Assembly (NCBI RefSeq): GCF_001269885.1
Contig: NZ_LHVH01000010.1
Coordinates: 1-64,000, forward strand
From: Pseudomonas kilonensis
GTDB taxonomy: Bacteria; Pseudomonadota; Gammaproteobacteria; Pseudomonadales; Pseudomonadaceae
Reading direction: 5' to 3'
Length of the DNA stretch: 64,000 nt
Position numbers and translations under genes: made by a program
Shown here: in pieces, positions 14,505 to 23,983 of the stretch
Numbering within the stretch: the stretch's first letter is position 1
Layout of the letters: each line of letters begins with the position of its first letter
Notes under the pieces: generated by a model
Databases searched by the model: none
What the model was told of the DNA's origin: nothing
What the model saw: only the letters and a program-made list of their open reading frames with translations

Positions 14505-16787
14505 CTACTCCTGACCAGCCAGGCGACGACGGGCAGCCCAACGGAGTGCGCGCCACAGCAGGAATGCCGTCAGCAGCACACTGATGGTGGCCATGACCGC
14601 TAGCAGGATCGGGTGCTCGGACAATTGGTACCAGAGCAGCAGCCACCACGGAAGGTGGCCGACGAAGTACTGCTGGCCCACCCAACTGCTGTCTACGCCA
14701 CTGCTGCGGATCAGCGCCACGGAACCGGCAACGGCGTCCATTTTTCCCACGTCGCCCAGGGTGTCGCGCAGCAGTTGGTAATCGGCGTCATCGCTCGCCA
14801 GCAAGGCCACGATGCTGCGCTGTGGGTGATACGGCGACTGCAAGCCAACGATGGCGGCGATCGGTGCCTGGGCGCTGACGTCGATGCGGTTGGCACCCAG
14901 GTCGCGTTCATCGCTGAACTGACCGGCGCGGGTCGACTTGCCGCTCTGTTCGTGGGACGGTTTGAGTAGCCAGGCACGCGTCTTGTCCAGCACCAGATTG
15001 GCATCGGCACCATCGCCCACGCCCGGCGCCATGGCGCCGAACACCAGCAGATCGACATCCGCCTTGGCGTCGTCCCAGTTATCCGACAGCCGCAGGCCAA
15101 ACGCTGGCAGGCCTGAGCGCGCAGAGATTCCGGCGATGGTCTCGAACACCGTACTCAGTTGCACAGCACTGCTGTGGGTCGGCACCATCACCAGGGTTTG
15201 CGACAGGTCAGCCATACGGCTGTATGGAAAACCGCTTCGGGCAAGGGCGCGCAGGTCGGGCATGGCGATGTAGTGATAGTAACCAGACAGGTCGATGGTC
15301 GACTCTTCATCAATCACGGCCTGGTTGTTCACCGGCAGTGAAGTCTGGCAACGGTCGCGCTGGGCACTGCCAAAGGTGCTGGCGAAGTTGAAGTCGAAAC
15401 GCAGGGTGTTACGGTCGCCAATCTTCAGCGCTGGCACCAGCAACTTGTCGCTGTGGTTAGCCGACTCGTTGGACAACACCGCCAGGCGCAGCTCCTCCAG
15501 ACGGCTGTCGGTCTTGCTTTGCAGCGCCAGGCTGGTGATGAACTGGTTGTTCAGGCTGATGCTCAAGCGCGATTCGTCGTTGACCGACGGTGGTGTGTAA
15601 CGGAACTTGGTTTGCAGCCCAATCCCTTGGTTACGCCAGACGAACAGGTCAGGCGGCAGATTCACGTCCACCGTGATGGGCCGTGGCTGCAGCCCGTTGG
15701 CCTGAAGCTGCTCGGGGTACTTGATCAACTCGGCGAAACGTACCGAGCGGTCCGTGCGCATCCAGTTCGGCGCGTCATAAGGCACCCGAGGCTTGAGCTG
15801 CTCGACCTTGTTGACCGTCACGCTCGAGCCTCGGAACGCGCCTGCGCCCAAGGCCAGGGCGCGGGCCGCTACAGCCAGGTCATCTTCATTGCGACCCAAT
15901 ACCAGCAACACTTTGCTGTAGGGATCCTGCGGGTTGTCGATCATCTGTACAACGGGTGCATCCACGGCCGGGAACTTGTCTGTGTCAGCCAGGAAGGACG
16001 GACGATGATCGTTGGTGGCAAAGACAATGGCCGACTTGGCGCGATGGTGTTCATCAGCGGGCGGCAGCTGGTCGAACAGAACCGGGAACTGCGCACCACG
16101 CCAAGCGGCCAGACTGCCGAAATAGGACACCAGGATTCCGGCTGCACGCTGCTCGCCCAAGGTCGGCGCATCGGCCAAGACCACATTCAGGACCGGCTTG
16201 TCCTGGCCCCGAGTGTCGAAGAAGGGCATCGGAAAATAGGCCAGGTCGTTCTTGAGTGTGAGTGCCTGCTCCTGCAATTGGATCTGGCTGCTGCGCGCAA
16301 CGTTCAGCCATAGCGTGCTGTTGGCCGGATCTTCGCAGACATCGGTGTAGTGGCCGACGAACTCCAAGCGTACGCGGTTGAAGTCCGAAATCAGTCGCGG
16401 GTCCAGGGCTACCGATTGGTTGACCCTCTTACCCAATTGGTCCTTTTCGATCGGTACAACGGTCATCAGCACGTCGTTGAGATACACACGTAAATGCGAG
16501 ATCTGTGGCTGCAGCGAAGGCGATGGCGTGTACTCCAGCTGCAGTTTCGCGTCACTGGCAATACGATCACGACGCAGGCTGAACTCGATCTGGTCGCTAT
16601 TGTGGATGCCCAGCAATAGGCTGTCGGCGGGACGGCCCAGCTGTTCGAAGCTGTACGCGGTGTTCCAGCTTGGTACGTTGCTGACCGCGGCTGGCGCGGC
16701 CGGCGCTAGTGCGGTGGCGGCCTGGGCACAAACGGTGGCCAGGAGCGCCAGACTGGCAACAAGGGTTTTGCTGAAGTAGCGGCTCAT
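14505..16787 (-). CDS. bcsB: Cyclic-di-GMP-binding cellulose synthase subunit BcsB
   Basis: Periplasmic, membrane-anchored partner of BcsA, 760 aa. The ATG at 16787 overlaps the bcsA stop (ATGA). The frame extends upstream to 17036, but that part lies inside bcsA. Signal peptide at 1-24 (FSKTLVASLALLATVCAQA). The body is made of the alternating carbohydrate-binding and flavodoxin-like modules of BcsB. Near the C-terminus 'HPILLAVMATISVLLTAFLLW' is the single membrane helix that packs against BcsA, followed by a basic tail. Without BcsB the synthase is inactive in other bacteria. The older name 'c-di-GMP-binding' is historical; binding is by BcsA. Confidence 0.93.
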   Translation of the reverse strand: MSRYFSKTLVASLALLATVCAQAATALAPAAPAAVSNVPSWNTAYSFEQLGRPADSLLLGIHNSDQIEFSLRRDRIASDAKLQLEYTPSPSLQPQISHLRVYLNDVLMTVVPIEKDQLGKRVNQSVALDPRLISDFNRVRLEFVGHYTDVCEDPANSTLWLNVARSSQIQLQEQALTLKNDLAYFPMPFFDTRGQDKPVLNVVLADAPTLGEQRAAGILVSYFGSLAAWRGAQFPVLFDQLPPADEHHRAKSAIVFATNDHRPSFLADTDKFPAVDAPVVQMIDNPQDPYSKVLLVLGRNEDDLAVAARALALGAGAFRGSSVTVNKVEQLKPRVPYDAPNWMRTDRSVRFAELIKYPEQLQANGLQPRPITVDVNLPPDLFVWRNQGIGLQTKFRYTPPSVNDESRLSISLNNQFITSLALQSKTDSRLEELRLAVLSNESANHSDKLLVPALKIGDRNTLRFDFNFASTFGSAQRDRCQTSLPVNNQAVIDEESTIDLSGYYHYIAMPDLRALARSGFPYSRMADLSQTLVMVPTHSSAVQLSTVFETIAGISARSGLPAFGLRLSDNWDDAKADVDLLVFGAMAPGVGDGADANLVLDKTRAWLLKPSHEQSGKSTRAGQFSDERDLGANRIDVSAQAPIAAIVGLQSPYHPQRSIVALLASDDADYQLLRDTLGDVGKMDAVAGSVALIRSSGVDSSWVGQQYFVGHLPWWLLLWYQLSEHPILLAVMATISVLLTAFLLWRALRWAARRRLAGQE

Positions 16788-19378
16788 GGTGCGCTCACTG
16801 ATCGAGAGTTGGGAGTTGGGGCAACTGCCGGCATGCGCGGCAGAAAACTGGCCAGCCAGCGCGATATTCGCAACGGCGGGCCGGCGATGCGGCGGATCCA
16901 GGCAGGCAGGTATTCGTAGAGGCGGTAGTAACCGGTACCGCCCAGTTTGAGAACGTCCACAAAACTGTGCAGCGGGCGATCCGGGGTGAATTTCTCGCCC
17001 CAGTTGAGCCACGCGTCGGCGCGGGCAAACGTGCACTGCACAAAGTCGACATTCTGTTGTGCATTGAGGCCGGTGAAGCTGATACCGATGAAGTGCTTGT
17101 GGCTGCGGCTGATATAGCCCGGGAACACGAATTCACGGGTGCCGCGCTGCATCATCAGCGAGATGCTCCCACCCACCGCCAGCGACTGTGGGGTGTCGAG
17201 CTGGATGCCTGCGCCACCGTCGCAATAGTCCTGCAACATGCCTGGATAACAGTGACCATTCTCAAGGCGCACTGCAGCGGGCAACTTGACGTATACCCGG
17301 TGGGTCTGGCGAACCTGGCGTACTTCAGCGGCGACCGCCATGGCGCCCCCGATGATCAGCAGGTTGTAGATCACCCAGAGAATACTCACCGCAACGGTGA
17401 CAATCTCGTCGCGGGGGCCGCAGATCAGACGCCAGACGGCAAAACCCAGGCCGGTAATGTTCAGCAACGCCAGTAGCAGGTACGGCTGGGCGATTTTCCA
17501 GTCAAACTGGTTCTGCTCCATCAGGCCGCCCTTGGCGGTGACATTGAACTTGCCTTTGCTGGGGTTAAACAGTGCCACGGTGGTAGGGCGCGCGATGTAC
17601 CAAGCCAGGACGGTCTCGTACACCTCCCCCCAGAAAGTCCGACGATAGTCGCCCTGCAGCCGCGAGTTGGTGAGGCTTGCGTGGATCATGTGTGGTAGCA
17701 CGTACAGCAGGATCATCAGCGCCGGGGCGTAGATGATGTAGGCATGCAGGAACAAAAACGCCAGCGGCGCCATCAGAAACACCAAACGCGGCAGGCCGGC
17801 CAAAAAGTGCATCATCGCGTTGGCGTAACAGATGCGCTGGAAGAGGGTCAGGCCCTTTCCGAGCAAGGGGTTGTCGGTGCGGAAGATCTGCGCCATGCCA
17901 CGGGCCCAACGAATGCGCTGGCCGATATGCGCTGACAGGCTTTCGGTCGCCAGGCCAGCCGCTTGCGGCAATTTGATATAGGCCGAGTTCCAGCCGTTGC
18001 GGTGCAGGCGTAGCGCCGTGTGGGCGTCTTCGGTCACCGTCTCGACGGCAAAGCCGCCAATCGCATCCAGCGCGGAGCGCCGCAGCACCGCGCACGAGCC
18101 GCAGAAAAACGCCGCGTTCCACATGTCGTTGCCGTCCTGAATCAACCCGTAGAACAACTCGCCCTCGTTGGGGTGCTCGCGGAATACATTGAGGTTTCGC
18201 TCGAAAGGGTCCGGTGACAGGAAATGGTGCGGGGTCTGCACCAGCGCGAGTTTCGGATCACGCAAAAAGCCCCCGGTGGTCATCTGCAGGAAAGAGCGCA
18301 CAGGTATGTGGTCACAGTCGAAAATGGCGACCAGTTCGCCGTTCAGTTGCTTCAGCGCGTGGTTGAGGTTACCGGCCTTGGCATGACGATTGTCGCTGCG
18401 AGTGATGTAGCCCACCCCCACTTCGGCGGCGAACTGGCGGAAACTCTCGCGTTTGCCGTCATCGAGAATGTAGATGTTCAGTTTGTCGGCCGGCCAGTCG
18501 ATGCCCATGGCCGCGTACACCGTACCTCGCACGATCGACAGGTCTTCGTTGTAGGTCGGGATCAACAGGTCGACGCTCGGCCACAGGCGCGTGTCGCGCG
18601 GCAGCGGCGCCGGTTTTCGGCCCAAGGGCCAGCACGTCTGGATGTACCCCAGGATCAGCACTACCCAGGAATAAGTTTCGGCCACCAGCAGGATCATCCC
18701 GCATATCAGGTCCAGGGGCTGGTTCCAGTTCAGGGTCGAGGTGTAGCGCCACCACAGGTAACGGCACGAGACGATGGTCGACAGTACTACCATCAACAAC
18801 GTCGCAAAGCGGCCCGGAACCCGCCGCACCAGCAGGGCCAAGCCCCACAGCAGCAAGACGAATACCAACTGGGAGACGTAGCCGAAGGGCTCGGTGATGC
18901 AAAGCAACGTAAAAACGAAGGCGACGACACCGATGGCCGCGTTGATCAATCGTTGGCTGTGACGGTCCAGGCCTTTCCACCAATGGCTGCTCTGACGAAT
19001 GTGCTGGCTGGACTCGGCGCGCTGGGGCAACGCTTCCAGCACCTTACCAATCCGCGTCCACTGCCGCAGGTACAGCGCTCCGACGCGTTTGAGCCAGGCA
19101 GGGGGCGACAGTGTCCACACCCGCGGCCTGGCCGGGCGAACCAGCAGTAGCCAGAGGCTTTGTACCGCATAGCGCAACGGATCGCCCAGGCTCGGCGCCT
19201 TGTTGCTCAGTTGTGGATACCAGCGCTTTGGCTGATTGAGCACTGCACGCCAGCTCGATGACTCCAGGCGCAACAACAGCCATGCCAGGGCGTTCATTGT
19301 CGCCAGCAGCAACGCAACTGGCGGAGTACAGTCATAGCGCCGACGCAGGTGAGCGTAAGGGAAAATGCGAGCGATCAT
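16784..19378 (-). CDS. bcsA: Cellulose synthase catalytic subunit BcsA
   Basis: Processive family 2 glycosyltransferase that polymerises UDP-glucose and pushes the chain across the inner membrane; 864 aa. The ATG at 19378 overlaps the bcsQ stop (ATGA), so it is preferred to an ORF start 9 codons upstream. Membrane helices flank the catalytic domain. Motifs (numbered from this start): DDG 306-308, DCDH 354-357, TED 449-451 and QRIRW 487-491, all intact. C-terminal PilZ domain with RQTHR (690-694) and DYCDGG (717-722). The usual DxSxxG has Cys for Ser, but both arginines for c-di-GMP are present. The long N-terminal region (about 150 residues before the core helices) is like enterobacterial BcsA. 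Confidence 0.95.
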   Translation of the reverse strand: MIARIFPYAHLRRRYDCTPPVALLLATMNALAWLLLRLESSSWRAVLNQPKRWYPQLSNKAPSLGDPLRYAVQSLWLLLVRPARPRVWTLSPPAWLKRVGALYLRQWTRIGKVLEALPQRAESSQHIRQSSHWWKGLDRHSQRLINAAIGVVAFVFTLLCITEPFGYVSQLVFVLLLWGLALLVRRVPGRFATLLMVVLSTIVSCRYLWWRYTSTLNWNQPLDLICGMILLVAETYSWVVLILGYIQTCWPLGRKPAPLPRDTRLWPSVDLLIPTYNEDLSIVRGTVYAAMGIDWPADKLNIYILDDGKRESFRQFAAEVGVGYITRSDNRHAKAGNLNHALKQLNGELVAIFDCDHIPVRSFLQMTTGGFLRDPKLALVQTPHHFLSPDPFERNLNVFREHPNEGELFYGLIQDGNDMWNAAFFCGSCAVLRRSALDAIGGFAVETVTEDAHTALRLHRNGWNSAYIKLPQAAGLATESLSAHIGQRIRWARGMAQIFRTDNPLLGKGLTLFQRICYANAMMHFLAGLPRLVFLMAPLAFLFLHAYIIYAPALMILLYVLPHMIHASLTNSRLQGDYRRTFWGEVYETVLAWYIARPTTVALFNPSKGKFNVTAKGGLMEQNQFDWKIAQPYLLLALLNITGLGFAVWRLICGPRDEIVTVAVSILWVIYNLLIIGGAMAVAAEVRQVRQTHRVYVKLPAAVRLENGHCYPGMLQDYCDGGAGIQLDTPQSLAVGGSISLMMQRGTREFVFPGYISRSHKHFIGISFTGLNAQQNVDFVQCTFARADAWLNWGEKFTPDRPLHSFVDVLKLGGTGYYRLYEYLPAWIRRIAGPPLRISRWLASFLPRMPAVAPTPNSRSVSAP

Positions 19379-20097
19379 GCCGTCCCCATGCGTTGGGTCA
19401 GGCACCAGGTGGCCAGGCTCAGCACATCCTGGGCAACCAGACTGGCCTGGGCATAAGCCCCCACCGGCATCTTGAACGCCTGGGCTTCGCGCATCGCTTC
19501 ATCCTGATGCACGTTGAGAGGCAGCAGGCGGGCACCATATTGTTTGCGCCAGATCAGCAGCAGGTCGCGCTGCAATTGGCTGACCGGGTCGAAGCGGTTG
19601 ATCAGCAGATGCTCGCGGGGGTCTTCATCCTGCTGCAACAGCACGTGACAGGCAGCATCCGCCTCGACAATCTGCAGGCGCAACGCACAGGGTCCGACAC
19701 AAGCATGACCGGGCAGTCGCAAGGGCACATCGAACAGGATCCAGTCAAAGTGTTCGGCAAGGGCGGCCTGTCGGCGGCGCCATAGATTCGGCTCGTTTAG
19801 CAGGCGCTGCTCGATGTGGTCCTGCTCGTCCCGTTTCAGGCGGCCGTAAGGCAACACACTCAATCCCGGTTCCACGCTCCAGGCCTGGGTGTTCCAGCCC
19901 TTACCTTCGATCATGGCGCGCGCCCAGCCACCGCGCTCGCCGAAGCTGACACTGAAGTGCAGGCGAAGCAGGTTTTCCGGGCTCATGTCGACCAGCAGCA
20001 CGCGCTCGCCCAGGCTATGCAATGCATAACCTGTGGCCGCCAGCAGCGAGCTGGTGCCGACACCGCCGCGCAGACCACGCAGGCTAAGTGCGGTCAC
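19375..20097 (-). CDS. bcsQ: Cellulose biosynthesis protein BcsQ (ParA/MinD-like)
   Basis: SIMIBI-class NTPase relative that helps place or assemble the cellulose machine, with BcsR and BcsE, at the inner membrane; 240 aa. A GTG start at 20097 overlaps the bcsR stop (GTGA). The frame reaches 20118 but the first codons give no better start. The P-loop is the BcsQ variant RGGVGTSS (residues about 8-15), without the Lys of standard ParA. This is normal for BcsQ, as far as I recall. 'GERVLLVDMSPENLLRL' carries the Walker A' Asp. A 'DWILFDVPL' strand follows. The stop overlaps bcsA. Confidence 0.9.
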   Translation of the reverse strand: MTALSLRGLRGGVGTSSLLAATGYALHSLGERVLLVDMSPENLLRLHFSVSFGERGGWARAMIEGKGWNTQAWSVEPGLSVLPYGRLKRDEQDHIEQRLLNEPNLWRRRQAALAEHFDWILFDVPLRLPGHACVGPCALRLQIVEADAACHVLLQQDEDPREHLLINRFDPVSQLQRDLLLIWRKQYGARLLPLNVHQDEAMREAQAFKMPVGAYAQASLVAQDVLSLATWCLTQRMGTA

Positions 20098-20336
20098 GAC
20101 AGCATCTCCAGTGCGCACTCACGTATCATCGGCAGGGCCGCCGGCTGCTGGCGTTCCATCTCTGCCAGCAGCGGCCAGCGATGCAGGGCCTTTTGCAACT
20201 CGATCTGAGCGGAGGTGTCCACGTAGTCCAGTTCGGGCAGCTCAAGCGTCAGTTTCAGGCGGGCGATGTCATCGGCACGATCCGCACGCGACTGCACCCT
20301 GGCTTTCACTTGAAGCGCTGTGGGTAAGGCAGCCAT
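20094..20336 (-). CDS. bcsR: Cellulose biosynthesis protein BcsR (YhjR-like)
   Basis: Small soluble protein, 80 aa, that binds BcsQ and is needed for synthase assembly in enterobacteria. 'LELPELDYVDTSAQIELQKALHRWPLLAEM' matches the YhjR/BcsR signature (LPDIDY...RWPLLAE). The ATG at 20336 has an excellent AAGGAG 8 bases upstream and overlaps the end of bcsG by 31 bases. A GTG at 20309 would make a 4-base overlap with the bcsG stop but lacks an equally good site, so ATG is preferred. The 3' end overlaps bcsQ. Confidence 0.85.
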   Translation of the reverse strand: MAALPTALQVKARVQSRADRADDIARLKLTLELPELDYVDTSAQIELQKALHRWPLLAEMERQQPAALPMIRECALEMLS

Positions 20337-21934
20337 TCTGCTTTCTCCTTGATTCGTATGTAAGGTTTCCCGGCGTAGTCAACGACCACCGTGCCAGCGT
20401 TTTCGGAGACTGCCGCTGTCTGCGGCAGATTGCTCAGCAGGGCCGACCAGTTGAGACCCTGGCCATCCCCCTGGGGCTGGGCGCTATACAAGCGGCTGAT
20501 GATTTCCGACAGGGCCAGGAAACTGCTCGGATCGGTGATGTGCAGGGGGGCAGAACCGGGGTTATGCCCCATGCCCACCAACTTGATGCCGACCGGCACG
20601 AGGGTAATGGCCTGGCTCGGGATCTCGCGCATGCCGGCGATCTGCATACGGTCGCCATGCAGCGCCGCACCATGCTCCGGCACGATCACCACCACTACCC
20701 GACGGCCACTGAGTTCCAGTTGTTTGATGAAGCCATTGAGGTCATCGATCAGCCCTTGGGCGAGCTGTTTGTAATCGCTGCTGCTGGTGCCGCCATCAGC
20801 GGTCAGCACACGGTTGCCGTCATGCAGTGTGGTGGTGTTGTAGAACAGCGCCACGCGATCGTTCTTTTCTGCTTCGCGGTGCTTCCACCAGGCGTCCAGT
20901 ACCTGGGCATCGCTCAGGATCGGTGAACCGTCGAAACCCACCAAGGCACGCGGTAATTTGCTGGTACTGATCGCGGGACTCGGCAATGACCCTTGGGCGC
21001 GGACTTCGTCAAGGAAGCCTTCGAACTGCCCCGTGTGGTTGAGCATGACTTCGCTGGAAAAGCCCAGCTTGCTCAGGTCGTCCATCAACCTGCACTGCTC
21101 CGGGGCGGTGCCATAGAGCTGCTTGTGCGGAACCTGTCCACAACTGGCGCGCAACAGGCGGATCGCCGCCGGGCCGCTGTAGGAAGTGGCCGAGTTGAAG
21201 TTGTCGAAAATAACGTCCATCTGCTGGAACAGCGTGTTATCACGCAGCCCCACGGTTTCCAGGTCATCCCAGGCCATGGAGCAGATATTGATCAGCAACA
21301 GGTCGAAAGGCTGCGCTGCAGAGGTCGCAGGCTTGAACTCCACCTGCCGCCCAGCCTCGGTGCTATAGAACTTCTGCAGGTAGGCTTCCAGTGTCGCGCT
21401 GTCCGGGGGGGCCGTGCTCACCGCTGCAATGGCAGCGCCACTGGCCGCCGCCGCGACCGGCTCGTTGCTGGGGCTCAGGGCTAGCACATTCGCGCTGGCC
21501 AGCCAGGCTAAACCCAGCACACTCAGAGTGGTCAGGCGCAGCCAGTGCCGGACGAAAGCGTAGACCACCACCAACAGCGCCAGCAGCGCACACAGGTTCC
21601 AGTCAATGAAACGACCCATCAGTTCGACGATGTATGCACCGCTGAAATCCAGCACGCCTGGCTGGCTCAGCAGGCGGCTGAAGGGCGGCAGCCAGGTGTC
21701 CTGGTAAAACAGCGCAACACCCACGGGGATCGCGATGACTGTGCGCAGGATACGCAGATAACGATGCGGCAACGGCAGCAGCAACGCCGCCGCGAATACC
21801 AGGTTGGGCAATACCTGCAAGTTCAGGTAACCCGCCCACAGCAATACGAACTTGAGGATGAAATACAGATTCCAGGGGCCCAGGCCCGGCCAGACGCGCA
21901 CTGACGCCGGGTTAATGACTTCAAACTGGCTCAT
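20306..21934 (-). CDS. bcsG: Cellulose phosphoethanolamine transferase BcsG
   Basis: Inner-membrane enzyme that adds phosphoethanolamine to cellulose in the periplasm; 542 aa. The ATG at 21934 (MSQFEVINPASV) is 14 bases inside bcsF. Residues 20-160 hold about four to five membrane helices. The C-terminal alkaline-phosphatase-fold domain contains the nucleophile region NSATSYSGPA (Ser near 251-253) and the metal-binding 'NICSMAWDD' and 'VVIVPEHGAALHGD'. These agree with enterobacterial BcsG, so the exported polymer is probably modified cellulose. bcsE, F and G are usually found together. Confidence 0.93.
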   Translation of the reverse strand: MSQFEVINPASVRVWPGLGPWNLYFILKFVLLWAGYLNLQVLPNLVFAAALLLPLPHRYLRILRTVIAIPVGVALFYQDTWLPPFSRLLSQPGVLDFSGAYIVELMGRFIDWNLCALLALLVVVYAFVRHWLRLTTLSVLGLAWLASANVLALSPSNEPVAAAASGAAIAAVSTAPPDSATLEAYLQKFYSTEAGRQVEFKPATSAAQPFDLLLINICSMAWDDLETVGLRDNTLFQQMDVIFDNFNSATSYSGPAAIRLLRASCGQVPHKQLYGTAPEQCRLMDDLSKLGFSSEVMLNHTGQFEGFLDEVRAQGSLPSPAISTSKLPRALVGFDGSPILSDAQVLDAWWKHREAEKNDRVALFYNTTTLHDGNRVLTADGGTSSSDYKQLAQGLIDDLNGFIKQLELSGRRVVVVIVPEHGAALHGDRMQIAGMREIPSQAITLVPVGIKLVGMGHNPGSAPLHITDPSSFLALSEIISRLYSAQPQGDGQGLNWSALLSNLPQTAAVSENAGTVVVDYAGKPYIRIKEKAEWLPYPQRFK

Positions 21935-22112
21935 TGGGCTCGCTCTGGGCTGGGGCACGACGACGCACACCACGGGACTTCAGGTAACGCGGGGGCAAGA
22001 GACCCTGCACGACAGATAGAAAATGGCGACCGAACCTGATCAGTACTACGATCAGTGCCAGGGTCAGCAGGCTGCTGAGGCCAATCACCTGGATCAGCTG
22101 GGAATAACTCAT
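21921..22112 (-). CDS. bcsF: Cellulose biosynthesis protein BcsF
   Basis: Small inner-membrane protein of 63 aa. One membrane helix near the N-terminus (IQVIGLSSLLTLALIVVLIRF), then a basic cytoplasmic tail. In E. coli BcsF recruits BcsE to the membrane and helps BcsG. The ATG at 22112 overlaps the bcsE stop (ATGA); a TTG two codons earlier is unlikely to be used. The product overlaps bcsG by 14 bases. Confidence 0.87.
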   Translation of the reverse strand: MSYSQLIQVIGLSSLLTLALIVVLIRFGRHFLSVVQGLLPPRYLKSRGVRRRAPAQSEPNEPV

Positions 22113-23650
22113 GAACAAGGGTCCGTAATGGGCAGTGTGGTGCGTCGAGGCGAATAGGCAACACGGCCGGCAGCTTCGGCGGCGCTACTGGCCGTGCGTT
22201 CTTCTGCCAGAGCGAACGTGGGAGGCAGCAAGGGCGCCGCAAGGAAGTCCTCGCGCGGCAACGCTTCAACGCTTTGGAGAATCTGGAAACTGCTGAAAAG
22301 ATCGCGCCAGGCGAGCCGACAGATATTCCCCAATGCCGGTTCCAGTCCGTCCGCGCGACAGCCAAACAAGAACAGATAAAAGGCACCGTTGACCACGCAG
22401 GCGACGTCACCGAAACGACGCAAGCCGATTTGACTAAAGTACTGCTCGATTTCCAGGCCACCGCGCGGCATCAGCTTGAGCAGTTGGTGGCTGATTTCTC
22501 CAGAGGCGCCGTTATAGACGCGCTCCACCATGCCGATGAATTCCTGGGGCGTTAACAGACCGCGCTCGGGGGGCGGCCGCAGACGTTCGAATAGAGACTG
22601 GAAGTTGGTGGTGCGGCTCTGGCGCCAGGTCTGGCCCTGGGCTCTGTCGATGATGCTGAAGAAGTGCGCCAGCGTCGTCCCATAGGGCACGGTGATGTTG
22701 GCACCGCAGGACACCAGCAAACGCTCGTCCCGATAACGCAGGCAGGGCTCCATCTCGCGGATGATGATCTTCAGTGCGATACCGCAGCGCTCGCGCAGGG
22801 CGTGAATCTGACGAGCCAACGCTTCGACGTGCAGGTTGCTGTCGATGGCCACGATGATACTGGCAGCACGCGCGTGACTGGCTTGTTGGAGCAAGTCCTC
22901 GCGGCTCTCGAACAGCCTCCACTGATCCGACAACGGCGGCGAGCCTTCAAGCACAGAACGCTGGGTCAGGTAGATCCGCTGGTCGTCGGTATGGGGCGCT
23001 TGCACATTGGCCTGCTCATTGACCGACAGCGCAAACCCGTCCACCAGCAATTCGAGCTCGAACTCCTGCCCGCTGCACACGCCCAGTTCGCTGCGCCAGT
23101 AGTGCAATTGATAGCGAATACCACCATCACGGCGATAGAGCTGAGCGAGCCCGGAGATCGTATCGTTGAGCCGCAACAAACCGTCATGCAATTGAGGTGT
23201 CTGGCCATGGCTGATCACCAACAGGGAACATTGGCGTGCGCCCAGCCATTGCCTCAGGGACAGACAGCAATGCCGCAGCTGCGGCGCGACGTCGTCCTGC
23301 CATGCGCTCCCCGGCAGCATCAACACAATGGTAGTGCCGGCAACCGGAGCAGCACGGGTCAGCTCGCCGACCAGCGATTTGAGGGTCAGGCCAATGTCGT
23401 CTTTGTTGATGTCAAACAGCTTCAGCTGACCAGGACCGGTATCGGCCGCCAGTTCCTGGGCCAGGTCCTGACTTGAATGTCCGCAGCACACTAACATCCC
23501 TTGCGCATGGGCCGGCATCGCTGCCAGGCACTGGACCGCCAGCGCGGCAGAGTCGCTCGCCTGATCCACTGCCACCCAATAGAGCCCGCCGTCACGTAAC
23601 AAGATCTGCTCATCGCGCAGATGGCGGATGTCTAAGGTGACCTGACTCAA
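22109..23650 (-). CDS. bcsE: Cellulose biosynthesis c-di-GMP effector BcsE
   Basis: Cytosolic protein of 513 aa that binds c-di-GMP and stimulates cellulose production. The only in-frame start near the operon head is a TTG at 23650, with AAAGGGAG about 7 bases upstream; no ATG is available. The C-terminal degenerate GGDEF-like domain keeps an I-site RxxD, RFGD at residues 412-415, matching the known RxGD of E. coli BcsE. The N-terminal part (to about 200) is a degenerate receiver or ATPase-like region. It is the first gene of the operon, here co-directional with bcsA, whereas in E. coli bcsEFG is transcribed divergently from bcsRQABZC. Confidence 0.9.
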   Translation of the reverse strand: MSQVTLDIRHLRDEQILLRDGGLYWVAVDQASDSAALAVQCLAAMPAHAQGMLVCCGHSSQDLAQELAADTGPGQLKLFDINKDDIGLTLKSLVGELTRAAPVAGTTIVLMLPGSAWQDDVAPQLRHCCLSLRQWLGARQCSLLVISHGQTPQLHDGLLRLNDTISGLAQLYRRDGGIRYQLHYWRSELGVCSGQEFELELLVDGFALSVNEQANVQAPHTDDQRIYLTQRSVLEGSPPLSDQWRLFESREDLLQQASHARAASIIVAIDSNLHVEALARQIHALRERCGIALKIIIREMEPCLRYRDERLLVSCGANITVPYGTTLAHFFSIIDRAQGQTWRQSRTTNFQSLFERLRPPPERGLLTPQEFIGMVERVYNGASGEISHQLLKLMPRGGLEIEQYFSQIGLRRFGDVACVVNGAFYLFLFGCRADGLEPALGNICRLAWRDLFSSFQILQSVEALPREDFLAAPLLPPTFALAEERTASSAAEAAGRVAYSPRRTTLPITDPCS

Positions 23651-23935
23651 ATGAAACTCCCTTTTCCTTTAAATCGGATGCGGCGCGATCAGCACCTTCC
23701 CTGGCGTTACAGTTTTTCAATGCGTCACGTTTCTGACGACTAGCACAAGCTCTCCGAGCCGGGCTCAGTGTCAGACTTAGTCAGCATGAATAGGATGTTG
23801 CACTGCCAAGCAGCCCCCATGATGTTCAGGACGCAAGCTTTCAAAGCAGTATCGAGCGGCTGGAAGAGGACGAAACATCGCATTCTCCGCCGATCACCAT
23901 TGCCAGACTCTCTTATGCCTCGGTGACGGCGCGCA

Positions 23936-23965
23936 ATTGTGATGACGTCGGACTGATAGTGTCAA
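23936..23965 (-). promoter_or_regulatory. Candidate sigma-70 promoter of the bcs operon
   Basis: On the - strand TTGACA (23965-23960), an 18-base spacer, then CACAAT (23941-23936). The -35 is perfect and the -10 is weak. A leader of about 280 bases would follow. The -35 overlaps the FleQ-like box at 23961-23974. Confidence 0.4.
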
Positions 23966-23983
23966 TAAATTGTAATAAATTAG
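23961..23983. promoter_or_regulatory. Tandem FleQ-like boxes upstream of bcsE
   Basis: GTCAATAAATTGTA (23961-23974) matches 12 of 14 positions of the FleQ box consensus I recall from P. aeruginosa (GTCaNTAAAtTGAC). A second AATAAATT core at 23974-23981 follows exactly 10 bp later, one helical turn. FleQ is a c-di-GMP-responsive regulator known to control exopolysaccharide and cellulose genes in Pseudomonas. The location on the -35 of the candidate promoter fits repression or switching. Confidence 0.6.

Noticed and set aside
15453..16313. 286-codon + frame opposite bcsB
   Set aside because: Antisense shadow; BcsB is well supported.
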